NCBI GenBank assembly: GCA_903828145.1
Contig: CAIKKY010000010.1
Coordinates: 100,039-164,038, forward strand
Origin: an uncultured Hyphomicrobiales bacterium
Lineage (GTDB): Bacteria; Pseudomonadota; Alphaproteobacteria; Rhizobiales; Devosiaceae
Length of the DNA stretch: 64,000 bases
Direction: 5' to 3'
Shown in pieces: positions 35,901 through 44,031 of the stretch; within the stretch, counting starts at the first letter, position 1; every line of letters begins with the position of its first letter. Under the pieces are notes generated by a model. That model worked only from the letters and a program-made list of their open reading frames with translations, made no database searches and was not told where the DNA came from. The position numbers and the translations under genes are program-made.

Positions 35901-36642
35901 CTCGATTGCCGAGATGATGCGTGAGTTCCATGCCCTGGAGGCGGGGCTGGACCGCGTTTCGACCAAGCTCGACAGTGTTCCGCGTCCGACCCTGCAACCG
36001 TTTGTTCCGTCGTCGTTGAAGGCCGACCTGCGACCGTCTGGCCGAACGAACGCCCTGCCGTCCAGTTTCGCGCTGGCGGCAGCCCCGATGGACCAGCAGC
36101 AGGCCTCGATGCTGCGCGAGGACGGGCAGACTTCCGCGACCTTGCTGTCGCTGGTGCCAAAAGCACCGGCGCCTGTTGACGCCGCCACTGCGGAAAAGGC
36201 CGTGCCGGTCAAAGGCAATGCCGATGATTTCCGCGGTGTTGCCGCACGGCTGAACCTGATTGCAACCCCGGCGCCCAAGGCACCGGAAGCAGCCGACGGC
36301 GCGGACGGTGATCTCAACAGGCTGGCCAGCCGGCTTGCCGCTGCAATCGATTCAGAGCAGCTGTCGAGCGCCTGGCGCCGCTATCAGGGCGGGGAATCGG
36401 GCGGGTTCGGCAAGGACCTCTACGCGATTGGCGGCCGCGCGCTGTTCGACCTTCTCCACCGGCGGGTGAAGCTTGATCCGAAATTCGCTGATCAGGCGCG
36501 TGTCGTCGTCGATGAGTTCGAACCATTCCTAACGGCGTGCCGCAGCGAACCTGACCCGCTGGAGGCCAGCCTGAAGGTGCTGTTGACCGAAAAAGGGCGC
36601 GTCTATGTTGCGCTCGCCCATGCACTCGGGCGCTTGGCCTGA
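32983..36642 (+). CDS. GPR-like growth-pole ring protein (large apolipoprotein-like coiled-coil membrane protein)
   Basis: 1219-residue membrane-anchored coiled-coil protein. Residues 1-100 are a disordered, Pro/Ala-rich cytosolic tail; two TM helices follow at about 103-125 and 139-160. Residues 165-1010 are almost pure amphipathic helix with recurring blocks such as TLADRSEQI, TLDARGAAL, TLEERGAQI and TLERRTDAF, the apolipoprotein A1/E-like repeat pattern. A linker leads to a compact C-terminal domain of about 110 residues (LASRLAAAIDSEQLSSAW onwards). This is the architecture of Agrobacterium GPR, which forms a ring at the growing pole of Rhizobiales, though that protein is about 2100 residues. 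Automated annotation often calls such proteins kinesin-like. The gene is monocistronic and convergent with the ETF-QO gene. Confidence 0.75.
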   Translation: MASKSSGRRKDAAQHKPAESAVQNEPALVVAPATPPEPVAEPDLHRAPTVSAPFGAAADASTEERRTVAHKQASIGASVANDDLWRATPRGPAARKQRSSNLPFYVAAAVAPLWVAAAMTSAVLRGDFQRAGYFVSPDFVGLFALAILPAIGTFAIASLVKRSRDLRDAALAIAAASRHLAEPETSAKEVIVSIGGAVRRELEALDQGVGRALTRAGEIESILHNEVVALERTSAENEKRMRMLVTEMASQRDALTSNTDRTREVISESHSSLIFDLYGVSQRVSTSIMEAGNGLAQALDYRVSTLNDAFSGYSASFARMMTQGGMQMLDNLYAREKEITSALEQVGSRMAEDITDRASDAEGMMGRLSERLNEHVHTHVNELESRLHSSMIELTASMEATTERARLGLVEVGNGNLEQFEAQSQQVKSAIETGIDVFTVIVGNAGKRVTDALDRHQTDFETRANVLETALDTKAQDFAAAASRHTRELTETLADRSEQIAGVIGEKSREISEAFDTHGRDMVEALDGRTLQLSKALQARQAKLSETIGNRTQALADTLDARGAALDKSVAGHVDALTTLVSQSGQQIETTLDGYVRQVAGTLEERGAQIGATISARAGELDEVMTKRGRELDETLERRTDAFSAAITGRSFEMARAVETSTLGATRLFDDKIAEMDDSMARSADRVAQHITRSKTEIMGELDAFASGIDERSRHVVTAVEDSVAALHDSVRALLNDRLGALPQEISAQAEAATGRLSALNTSIEASLASALGSIEFSANRIHDQVGTGLLQSMQSIAGEIDTTVNHMDGTVRESLSRLQETSRELDGLISTRASEAAAAASERALEVNRLLTEATGDFDRVVGGRAAEIEQSLAGHAEVLEDTMTRLAADAETLMNRSTAHLTERAVATIARVAGSTQALKELVETSGSTLSETERLLAQSAESYATAVRQAAVATAQMGRTAEDRTASMAGSIAEMMREFHALEAGLDRVSTKLDSVPRPTLQPFVPSSLKADLRPSGRTNALPSSFALAAAPMDQQQASMLREDGQTSATLLSLVPKAPAPVDAATAEKAVPVKGNADDFRGVAARLNLIATPAPKAPEAADGADGDLNRLASRLAAAIDSEQLSSAWRRYQGGESGGFGKDLYAIGGRALFDLLHRRVKLDPKFADQARVVVDEFEPFLTACRSEPDPLEASLKVLLTEKGRVYVALAHALGRLA

Positions 36643-36649
36643 CACAGGC

Positions 36650-38296
36650 TTACATGCCCGTGTAGGTCGGTCCCGAGCCCCCTTCGGGCGGCGTCCAGGT
36701 GATGTTGTCCAAGGGGTCTTTGATGTCGCAGGTTTTGCAGTGGATGCAGTTCTGCGCGTTGATCCGAAAGCTGGGTAACCCGCCGCTGCTTATGATCTCG
36801 TAGACGCCAGCCGGGCAGTAGTGCACGGCCGGCTCAGCCCCCAGGCGCGGCACGGTCTCCCCGAGCGGACCATCGGGATTGCTGAGCCGCAGATGCACCG
36901 GCTGATCGTCGTCATGGGCAATATTGGCGAGGTGAACCGAGTCGGCCCGGCTGAAGGTGATCGTACCATCGGGCCGGGGGTAGGACCGGCTGCGCCCGCC
37001 GACAACGGGCCTGAAACTCGCCCGGTCCGGCCCTTTGTGATGCAGCGTCCCGAGCAGGGAGCGCCCGGCAAGCTGGGTGATCCAGAGGTCGAGCCCAGCA
37101 AGGGCGGCCCCCGCCAGCGGCCCAAAGCGCGACCAGAGCGGCTTGACGTTTCGCACGCGCCGCAACTCTTTGCCGATCGGCGAGGACATAAGCTCGTCAC
37201 GCAGGCTGTCGAGCGTGATCGTGCCCCCCTCGACCTGAAGGGCTCGGGCGACGTGCTCTGCCGTCAGGCGCCCAGACCGCATCGCGCTGTGCACGGCTTT
37301 CAGCCGCGCCACATTCATGAACCCTGCCGCACACCCCATCAGCGCGCCGCCGGGGAAGGCCAGTTGCGGGATCGATGGCCACCCGCCTGAAGCTATGGCC
37401 CGCGCGCCATAGCTGAGCCGCGTCGCCCCCTCGAGCAGGGGGCTGATGGCCGGGTGGCGCTTGAAGGCCTGGAACTCTTCAAACGGCGACAGCGTGGGGT
37501 CGGCGTAGTCAAGATGCACCACAAGGCCCAGAAACAGCTGGTTTCCAGCGGCGTGATAGGCGAAGCCGCCGCCCGCCGCGGCGTTACCCAGCGGGTGGCC
37601 GAGATAGTGGTCCACCCGGCCTTCGGCGTGCCGGTCCGAAGGAAGGTGCCAGACTTCCTTGAGACCGAGGCCATATTTCTGCGGGTCGCTGTGCTTGTCG
37701 AGCGCGAAGCGGTCGATGAGGGTGCGGGCCAGCGACCCGCGCGCGCCTTCGGCAATCAGGGTCTGGCGCGCCCGGATAGCCACCCCCGGCGCAAACCCCG
37801 GTTTCGGCCGCCCATCGCGGTGGCGCCCGAGGTCGCCTGTGAGCACGCCTGTGACGGCCCCATCATCACCGAAGAGCGGCGCGACAGCGGCTGTCATGGT
37901 GAAAACCTGCACCCCGAGGGCCTCCGCCTCGCGCGCCAGAAACCGGACCACTTCGCCAAGGGAGACGATCAGCCCGTCCGGCGTCTTCATGATGTCGGGG
38001 ATGAGCCAGTCGGGGATCTCAAGGTCGGTCTTCGCGCCAAGCACGTGGAACCGGTCTCTGGTCACCGGAACGGCTGCGAAGTCCCGGCGATCGCGCCAGC
38101 CCGGCAGCAGTTCATCAAGCCCCGCCGGGTCGATGACCGCGCCGGACAGCGTATGTCCGCCAATTTCAGATGCCTTTTCGAGCACGATGACATCGCGCTC
38201 CGGCGCCACCTGCTTCAGTCGGATTGCCGCACTCAATCCCGCCGGGCCGGCGCCAATGATGGCGATGTCGGTGTCGATGGTCTCAAGCGTCGTCAT
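36650..38296 (-). CDS. Electron-transferring-flavoprotein:ubiquinone oxidoreductase (ETF-QO)
   Basis: Membrane-associated flavoprotein of 548 residues that moves electrons from reduced ETF to ubiquinone. The N-terminal FAD motif is IIGAGPAGLSAAIRL, followed by GGHTLSGAVIDP. The C-terminal ferredoxin-like region carries the 4Fe-4S ligands: one Cys in VHYCPAGVYE and three in NCIHCKTCDIKDP. It is the last gene of the seven-gene acyl-CoA dehydrogenase operon, four bases after etfA, so the operon brings its own link to the respiratory chain rather than relying only on housekeeping ETF-QO. Confidence 0.95.
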   Translation of the reverse strand: MTTLETIDTDIAIIGAGPAGLSAAIRLKQVAPERDVIVLEKASEIGGHTLSGAVIDPAGLDELLPGWRDRRDFAAVPVTRDRFHVLGAKTDLEIPDWLIPDIMKTPDGLIVSLGEVVRFLAREAEALGVQVFTMTAAVAPLFGDDGAVTGVLTGDLGRHRDGRPKPGFAPGVAIRARQTLIAEGARGSLARTLIDRFALDKHSDPQKYGLGLKEVWHLPSDRHAEGRVDHYLGHPLGNAAAGGGFAYHAAGNQLFLGLVVHLDYADPTLSPFEEFQAFKRHPAISPLLEGATRLSYGARAIASGGWPSIPQLAFPGGALMGCAAGFMNVARLKAVHSAMRSGRLTAEHVARALQVEGGTITLDSLRDELMSSPIGKELRRVRNVKPLWSRFGPLAGAALAGLDLWITQLAGRSLLGTLHHKGPDRASFRPVVGGRSRSYPRPDGTITFSRADSVHLANIAHDDDQPVHLRLSNPDGPLGETVPRLGAEPAVHYCPAGVYEIISSGGLPSFRINAQNCIHCKTCDIKDPLDNITWTPPEGGSGPTYTGM

Positions 38297-38300
38297 GGCG

Positions 38301-39230
38301 CTAGAGCGCCGCGATCAGGTCGGGAAGGGCCGTAAACAGGTCGGTAGACCACACATAGTCGGCAATCTGGTTGATCGGCGCATCAGTGTCGCTGTTGATG
38401 ACAACCACCGTTTGCGAGTCTTTCATGCCCGCCACGTGCTGGATGGCGCCGGAGATTCCGACGGCGATATAGAGCCGGGGTGCCACGACCTTGCCGGTCT
38501 GGCCCACCTGCAGGTCGCTGGCCGCATAGCCCGCATCCACGGCCGCCCGACTGGCCCCGACAGCGGCGCCGAGCCGGTCAGCGAGCTGCACCACCAGCTG
38601 GAACCCCTCGGCACTGCCAACGCCCCGGCCACCAGAGACCACGATGGGTGCGGTTGCGAGGTCAGGTCGGTCGTCACTGCGGACACTATCGCTGATCCAG
38701 ATCGTCTGCACGGCGCCCTGTTCGACGGCCAGCGGTTCGATTGGCGCGGGCGGCTGTACGCCCAGACTGGCGCTGAAGCTCGTGGGCCGAATAGTCAGGA
38801 AAATTCCGGTCTCGAGGCTCTCAACGACTTCAAGGGCATTGCCCGCGTAGATGGGACGCTCAAAAGTCGCGCGATCCACAATCCGGGTCACGTCCCCGAT
38901 GACCATCCTGTCGCATAGGGCCGCGGCGCGCGGGAGGTAACTCCGCGAACTGGCCGAGGTCGCGGCCACAACATGCGTGAAGCCGGGCGCCAGCGTGGCG
39001 ATGATGTCGGCCATGTCTTCAGCCAGCCGGGGCGCGAGCCAGGCTTGATCAGCGACCAGCACGCGCGCGACGCCCTCAAGCGCCGCGACCTCGGCAGCCG
39101 GCTGTGCCACCTGGTATCCGGCCACCAGCACGCTGACCTTATCGAGACCGCGCACCGCGTTGATAGCCTTGGCCGTGGCCTCGCGGTTGAGGGCACTGCC
39201 GCTCAGGTCGGCAATCACGAGGATGCTCAT
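38301..39230 (-). CDS. etfA: Electron transfer flavoprotein subunit alpha
   Basis: 309-residue FAD-binding subunit of the ETF heterodimer that accepts electrons from acyl-CoA dehydrogenases. The C-terminal FAD domain shows [25 protein letters not shown] and [17 protein letters not shown], the ETF-alpha signature. The ATG start overlaps the etfB stop (ATGA), and the ETF-QO gene follows after 4 bp. The N-terminal 180 residues are more divergent than in housekeeping EtfA, in keeping with a dedicated pathway copy. Confidence 0.95.
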   Translation of the reverse strand: MSILVIADLSGSALNREATAKAINAVRGLDKVSVLVAGYQVAQPAAEVAALEGVARVLVADQAWLAPRLAEDMADIIATLAPGFTHVVAATSASSRSYLPRAAALCDRMVIGDVTRIVDRATFERPIYAGNALEVVESLETGIFLTIRPTSFSASLGVQPPAPIEPLAVEQGAVQTIWISDSVRSDDRPDLATAPIVVSGGRGVGSAEGFQLVVQLADRLGAAVGASRAAVDAGYAASDLQVGQTGKVVAPRLYIAVGISGAIQHVAGMKDSQTVVVINSDTDAPINQIADYVWSTDLFTALPDLIAAL

Positions 39231-39985
39231 TTCAAGGCTCCTTCGGCACGCAGCGACCGGACCAGATCAGCAGCCGACTCGACCCGGATGGCGGTCTTCG
39301 CCCGGGCCGGGGGCGGGCTTACGGCGCGCTGCCTGAGCCGCGGTGTCACATCGACGCCAAGCTCAGCCGGGGTCCGCACCGTAATGGGACGCGACCGCGC
39401 TTTCATGATGTTGGGCAACGAGGCATAGCGCGGAGTATTGAGACGCAGGTCGGCGCTCACCACTGCCGGAAGCGGCAGCTCAAGCGTGCGCAGCCCGGAA
39501 TCGGTCTCTGTCACGACGCGCAGGTGAGTGTCGATGAGGGTCAGCTCGGAGGCGAAACTGGCCTGGGGCCATCGCAACAGACCGGCGAGCATCGGCCCCG
39601 TTCCACCGAGGTCCGTGTCGATGGCCTGCTTGCCAAGCAGCACCAGTGAATAGCCATCCTCGCGCACGATCGCGTCAAGCAGCTTGGCCACCGCCAGCGA
39701 ATCGATCGGCGTATCGGCAGGAAGCTCGATATGGACGGCTTTATCCGCCCCCATGGCCAGCGCGGCGCGCAGCGTGTCCTGCACCGTCCTGGGGCCGATT
39801 GACAGGGCCGTTACGTCGTCCACCTGCCCCTTTTCGCGCAGCCTTATGGCCTCTTCGAGCGCAATTTCGTCAAACGGGTTCATCGACATCTTGACCCCGT
39901 TGAGGTCAATGCCGCTGCCATCGGCTTTAACCCGCACGCGGACCGAATAGTCGACCACGCGCTTGACCGGAACCAGAACTTTCAT
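39227..39985 (-). CDS. etfB: Electron transfer flavoprotein subunit beta
   Basis: 252-residue ETF beta subunit, AMP-binding partner of EtfA. It begins MKVLVPVKRVVDYSV and has NPFDEIALEEAIRLREKG and LLGKQAIDTDLGGTGPMLA, all characteristic. I use ATG 39985, which has CAGGAGA four bases upstream; the 26 extra residues in the track run into the previous gene. The C-terminal tail after residue 200 (TPAELGVDVTPRLRQ) is normal for the family. Coupled to etfA by a 4-bp overlap. Confidence 0.95.
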   Translation of the reverse strand: MKVLVPVKRVVDYSVRVRVKADGSGIDLNGVKMSMNPFDEIALEEAIRLREKGQVDDVTALSIGPRTVQDTLRAALAMGADKAVHIELPADTPIDSLAVAKLLDAIVREDGYSLVLLGKQAIDTDLGGTGPMLAGLLRWPQASFASELTLIDTHLRVVTETDSGLRTLELPLPAVVSADLRLNTPRYASLPNIMKARSRPITVRTPAELGVDVTPRLRQRAVSPPPARAKTAIRVESAADLVRSLRAEGALK

Positions 39986-39999
39986 GGGCTCTCCTGCAC

Positions 40000-40845
40000 T
40001 CAGCACGCCGAGACGAAACGCTCGATCATGGTGTCCAGCACCAGGCCGGGGTCGCGCTGCCACCAGGTGCGGGCTGAAAAAATCTCGACTTCGCTGATGC
40101 CGGTATAGCCGCCGTCGCGCGCGGCCCGGCGGATGCCGACGATATCGGCCACCCCATCACCCATCATGCCGCGATCAAGCAGCGTGTCCGTGGTGTCATG
40201 CAGCCAGTCGCATAGATGCACGCCTTCGATGCGGCAGTCCGGCCGCTGCAGCTGGCGCGCGAGATCGGTGTCCCACCAGACATGATAGACATCGACCGCC
40301 ACCCCGACATTGGGCGCCCCGATGCGCGCGCAGATATCAATGGCATCCCGCACGGAGGTGAGGCAGCTCCGGTTCGCGCCATAGACCGGGTTGAGCGGCT
40401 CGAGCGCCAGGCGCACGCCGCGCGCCGCCGCATAATCGGCCCCCTTTGCCACACGCTCTTCGAGCCGTCGGAGGCTGGTTGCAGGCCCTTTGGTGTCCGG
40501 CTCAATGCCGCCGGCAACGATCGTCAGCACCGGCGCGCCAAGCGCCGCAGCCGCATCGATGCTGGCCATAAAGCCATCCATCACCGCCTGCGGCTCGCGG
40601 GGCGTTTCGTGCCCCACCAGATAGGGCGCGCGGCAGAGGCCCACGACCGCCATCCCGGTTGCGCGCACGCGCTCACCAAGTGCCACTTCGCGCCCGGCGA
40701 TCTCGCGCCGCCAGAATACAAGGCCACCCAGCCCCCGCTCAGCGCAGGCATCGATGGTCTGCTCCGGCGACCAACCCGCCCCGGCCCCGTCGAGATTGTG
40801 GCCGAGCGTCGCGGTATTGAGGGCCAGACCCGACGCAGCGGTCAT
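40000..40845 (-). CDS. Sugar phosphate isomerase/epimerase-like TIM barrel (AP endonuclease 2 family)
   Basis: 281-residue xylose-isomerase-like TIM barrel. The metal-binding pattern is visible as LALEPLNP (Glu), VAVDVYHVWWD (Asp/His), EGVHLCDW (His) and ISEVEIFS (Glu). Family members isomerise or epimerise sugars, keto-acids or inosose derivatives; nothing here selects the substrate. Its start overlaps the stop of the DUF993 gene (ATGA) and etfB follows after 14 bp, so it is made together with beta-oxidation-type enzymes, an unusual combination. Confidence 0.85.
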   Translation of the reverse strand: MTAASGLALNTATLGHNLDGAGAGWSPEQTIDACAERGLGGLVFWRREIAGREVALGERVRATGMAVVGLCRAPYLVGHETPREPQAVMDGFMASIDAAAALGAPVLTIVAGGIEPDTKGPATSLRRLEERVAKGADYAAARGVRLALEPLNPVYGANRSCLTSVRDAIDICARIGAPNVGVAVDVYHVWWDTDLARQLQRPDCRIEGVHLCDWLHDTTDTLLDRGMMGDGVADIVGIRRAARDGGYTGISEVEIFSARTWWQRDPGLVLDTMIERFVSAC

Positions 40846-41996
40846 CCCTCGACTCCCGACATGGCAAGCAGGGTCCGCATGCGGCGCTCTGCGAGGTCAG
40901 GCTGGCTGAGAATGCCGCACTGGTCCGCAAGGCGGAAAATCTCGGCAAAATGGACCAGCGAACGCGCCGATTGCGCCCCGCCCAGCATGACGAAATGGTC
41001 CTGAAAGCCGTTGAGCCAGGCGAGGAAGACCACGCCAGTCTTGTAAAAGCGCGTCGGCGCCCTGAAGATTTGCCGCGCCAGCGCCACGGTGGGGTCCAGC
41101 GTCTGGTGAAACCCCGCGCGGTCGCCCGCAGTCAGGCGCGACACGGCATAGGCGGCCGCCGGCGCAAGCGGATCAAAGATTCCGAGAAGCGCATGGCTGA
41201 AGCCGTGCTCATCGCCCGCAATCAGCTCGGGATAGTTGAAGTCGTCGCCGGTATACATGCGCACACCCTGCGGCAGGCGGCGGCGCATCTGGATTTCCTT
41301 GTCCTTGTCCAGCAGCGATATTTTGATGCCATCAACCTTGGCCGCGTTGCGGGCAATAACCTCGAGCGCAACATCCAGGGCTCCGGGGAACGCGTCATGG
41401 CCCCAATAGCCGGCCAGTGCCGGGTCAAACATTTCACCCAGCCAGTGCAGAATGACCGGGTGGTCGGCCGCCGCGAGCACACGGTCGTAGACATAAAGAT
41501 AGTCGGCAGGCGAGCGGGCGACGCGCGCCAGCGCCCGGCTGGCCATGACGATCAGACGTCCCCCGAGGCGCTGGATGGCCTCGACCTGCTCGAGATAGGC
41601 CGCGACGACCTGATCCAGCGTCGTTACCCCCGCCGGGTCGAGATGATCGGTGCCGCACCCATTGGCGACGAGCGCCTCGGGCACCTCGGCCCGGGTGCGG
41701 CGGATCAGCTCAAGCGCATGCGGCCAATCCAGACCCATGCCGCGTTGTGCCGTATCCATCGCTTCGGCAATACCAAGGCCCAGCCCGGCCAGGTGACGGC
41801 GGAAGGCCATCGTGCCCGCCCAGTCGATGGCAATAGCCTCAGACGGATCGGTTGCGGCAAGGGGATCGGCAACGACATGCGCAGCAGCATAGACGGTGCG
41901 TACAGCATCGGCCGCGAGGGTACCCCCGGCGATTGGCGTTCCCTGAAGCGTATAGGGTACGAGTTGGGTGTCGGCGTTGGGCAGCAGCAGGGTCAT
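40842..41996 (-). CDS. DUF993 family protein, dihydrodipicolinate-synthase-like aldolase
   Basis: 384-residue protein of the DUF993 family, which has the class I aldolase (DapA-like) barrel. The likely Schiff-base Lys lies in VDGIKISLLDKD, in the position expected for DapA relatives, and VILHWLGEMFDPALAGYWG and MYTGDDFNYPELIAGD are typical blocks. It may perform an aldol or retro-aldol step on a keto acid; no experimental function is known to me. The start has AGGAGG six bases upstream, and the gene sits 9 bp after the SDR gene in the same operon. Confidence 0.85.
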   Translation of the reverse strand: MTLLLPNADTQLVPYTLQGTPIAGGTLAADAVRTVYAAAHVVADPLAATDPSEAIAIDWAGTMAFRRHLAGLGLGIAEAMDTAQRGMGLDWPHALELIRRTRAEVPEALVANGCGTDHLDPAGVTTLDQVVAAYLEQVEAIQRLGGRLIVMASRALARVARSPADYLYVYDRVLAAADHPVILHWLGEMFDPALAGYWGHDAFPGALDVALEVIARNAAKVDGIKISLLDKDKEIQMRRRLPQGVRMYTGDDFNYPELIAGDEHGFSHALLGIFDPLAPAAAYAVSRLTAGDRAGFHQTLDPTVALARQIFRAPTRFYKTGVVFLAWLNGFQDHFVMLGGAQSARSLVHFAEIFRLADQCGILSQPDLAERRMRTLLAMSGVEG

Positions 41997-42005
41997 GGTC
42001 GCCTC

Positions 42006-42773
42006 CTAGAACCGGGGCACCAACATGCCGCCATCAACCGCGATGACAGCTCCAGTGACATAGGGCAACCTGCCTTCGGCCAGGGAGACCACGACATTGC
42101 CGACATCGGCCGGTTTGCCGAGCCGCGGCATCAGGGTAAAGCCGTCAGCGGCCATGCGGGCGTATTTTTCAATCACGGGGGCGGTCAGGTCGGTTTCGAT
42201 CAGCCCGGGCTGAACATCAAAGACCTGAATGCCCTCGGCGCCGAGCCGGACGGCGAAGGTCTTTGTGACCATCGCTGCTGCTGCCTTTGATGCCGCGTAT
42301 TCGGCCCGCTGCACGGCTGCGGCCGTCGCATTGGATGATGTGATCGAGATAATCGCATAGCTGAGGGCAGGTGCGCGCGGGCGCGACAGCAGGCGGCGCG
42401 CAAAGCGCTGCGTCAGGAAAAACAGCGCCTTGGCATTCACCGCGTGGCAGCGGTCCCAACTTTGTTCGGTCACATCGAGAATGTCGCCGCGCTGGAGCAC
42501 GCCCACGCCGGCGTTGTTGACGAGCGTTGTCAGCGGCCCGATGGCGGATTCGGCGCGCTCGAGCGCGGCGTCATGGGCAGAAAGGTCCGTGATATCGAAG
42601 GGCAAGAGCACAGTCGGCACGCCCAGCGCCGCAATGCGCTGCCCGGCTTCTTCGAGCGCCGGGCTGGGGCCGACATCATTGAGGGCGATGGCAAATCCGG
42701 CCTTGGCCAGCGCCTCCGCCACACCAAAGCCGATCCCTCGCGCCGCACCTGTGACCAGTGCTGCCTGATTCAT
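42006..42773 (-). CDS. SDR-family dehydrogenase (3-oxoacyl-ACP reductase-like)
   Basis: Classical short-chain dehydrogenase of 255 residues: cofactor motif TGAARGIG, NNAGVG, catalytic Ser in SITSSNA and the YAASK pair (Tyr and Lys), and C-terminal VTGAVIAVDGGM. An Asp at the end of beta-2 (LNDVG) suggests NAD over NADP. In this operon it could oxidise the hydroxyl produced by hydration of an enoyl-CoA or oxidise a sugar-like hydroxyl. The start overlaps the acyl-CoA dehydrogenase stop (ATGA). Confidence 0.92.
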   Translation of the reverse strand: MNQAALVTGAARGIGFGVAEALAKAGFAIALNDVGPSPALEEAGQRIAALGVPTVLLPFDITDLSAHDAALERAESAIGPLTTLVNNAGVGVLQRGDILDVTEQSWDRCHAVNAKALFFLTQRFARRLLSRPRAPALSYAIISITSSNATAAAVQRAEYAASKAAAAMVTKTFAVRLGAEGIQVFDVQPGLIETDLTAPVIEKYARMAADGFTLMPRLGKPADVGNVVVSLAEGRLPYVTGAVIAVDGGMLVPRF

Positions 42774-43912
42774 CCCCGCGCCCCCTTCTTCATCAATTCG
42801 CGGGCAATGATGACACGCTGGATCTGGTTCGTCCCCTCATAGATCTGGCAAATTTTGGCATCGCGATACAGGCGCTCAACCTCGAAGCCCCGGATATAGC
42901 CCGATCCCCCAAAAACCTGCACCGCATCGGCGGTGCGGGCCACGGCAATGTCAGCGGCAAAGCACTTGGCCATCGAGCAGGCCTTGGTCGCATCAAGCCC
43001 GCGATCAATATGGCTTGCGGCAGAATGGACGAGCAGGCGCGCCGCCTCGATATCCTTGGCCATGTCGGCCAGCAGGAACTGCACGCCCTGAAATTCACCA
43101 ATGGTCCGGTCGAACTGCTTGCGGGTGCCCGCGTAGTCGAGCGCCGCTTCGAGGCCCGCCTGGGCAATGCCGACCGCCAGGGCCGCAATGCCGACGCGGC
43201 CCTTGTCGAGCACACTCATCATCATGTGGAAGCCGCGACCTTCCTCGCCAAGTCTGGCGGTAGCCGGCAGACGCACATCCGTAAAATTGAGCGCACCCAC
43301 CTGGCTGGCGCGCTGGCCCATCTTGTGTTCCTTCGGGCCGCGCTCGACCCCAGCCGCATGCAGATCCACCACGAAGATGGACATCCCCCGGTGCCCCGCG
43401 CTCTTGTCGGTGCGGGCCAGCACAAAGCCGAGGTCAGCCACCGGCGCGTTGTGAATCCAGATCTTGCCGCCATTCAGCACCCAGCCGGTGCCATCGCGCT
43501 CGGCAGTGGTGCGGATGCCGTTGACGTCCGACCCGGCTTCCGGTTCGGTGATGCAATAGGCCACTTTTGTGCGCATGCCGAGAATATCGCCAAGCAGGGC
43601 CTGCTGCTCTTTGGTGCCGTGCCGCACCAGCAGGGTAGCAATCAGCTCGACGAGGCCGCATTGATCGGCCACGCTGGCATAGCCACGCGACAGCTCTTCC
43701 ATCACAAGGGCATAGGTCAGGCTATCGAAGCCCGGGCCGCCCAGCGCTTCCGGCACGCCAATGCCAAAAAGCCCGAGCTTGGCCATTTCGTCATAAATTT
43801 CCGAAGGGAAGCGCTCGTCATGGTCCAGCGCCTCAGCCGCCGGACGAATCACCTCATCCGAAAATTGCCGCGCCAGATCGCGTACCTGTTCATGAAGCTC
43901 GGTGAGATACAT
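42770..43912 (-). CDS. Acyl-CoA dehydrogenase
   Basis: FAD-dependent acyl-CoA dehydrogenase of 380 residues that introduces the alpha-beta double bond and hands electrons to ETF. Blocks in order are VAYCITEPEAGSDVNG, GWVLNGGKIWIHN, GFHMMMSVLDKGRVGIAA, RKQFDRTIGEFQ, QVFGGSGYIRGF, and IYEGTNQIQRVIIAREL with the catalytic-base Glu. It is the first gene of the seven-gene operon ending in ETF-QO. A perfect dyad GTAACT-GGAT-AGTTAC lies 17 bp before its start, one of four related sites in this cluster. Confidence 0.95.
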   Translation of the reverse strand: MYLTELHEQVRDLARQFSDEVIRPAAEALDHDERFPSEIYDEMAKLGLFGIGVPEALGGPGFDSLTYALVMEELSRGYASVADQCGLVELIATLLVRHGTKEQQALLGDILGMRTKVAYCITEPEAGSDVNGIRTTAERDGTGWVLNGGKIWIHNAPVADLGFVLARTDKSAGHRGMSIFVVDLHAAGVERGPKEHKMGQRASQVGALNFTDVRLPATARLGEEGRGFHMMMSVLDKGRVGIAALAVGIAQAGLEAALDYAGTRKQFDRTIGEFQGVQFLLADMAKDIEAARLLVHSAASHIDRGLDATKACSMAKCFAADIAVARTADAVQVFGGSGYIRGFEVERLYRDAKICQIYEGTNQIQRVIIARELMKKGARG

Positions 43913-43928
43913 CGCAACCGTCCGTGTA

Positions 43929-43944
43929 GTAACTGGATAGTTAC
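43929..43944. promoter_or_regulatory. Candidate TetR operator, site 1
   Basis: GTAACTGGATAGTTAC, a perfect 6-4-6 inverted repeat between the TetR gene and the acyl-CoA dehydrogenase operon, 17 bp before the latter's start codon. It shares the pattern TAACYRGWTAGTKM with sites 2 and 3. Confidence 0.7.
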
Positions 43945-44031
43945 ATACGGGCCCACTTCTGTTCGGTCAAGACCCGACATACAGGCGCTGGGTTAGCGCG
44001 CCGATAGGCCTGATCCAACGGCGGCCAGGCC

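Noticed and set aside
32983-36642. Tandem DNA repeats or kinesin motor in the large coiled-coil gene
   Set aside because: The recurring blocks are degenerate at DNA level and reflect helical periodicity; there is no P-loop motor domain.
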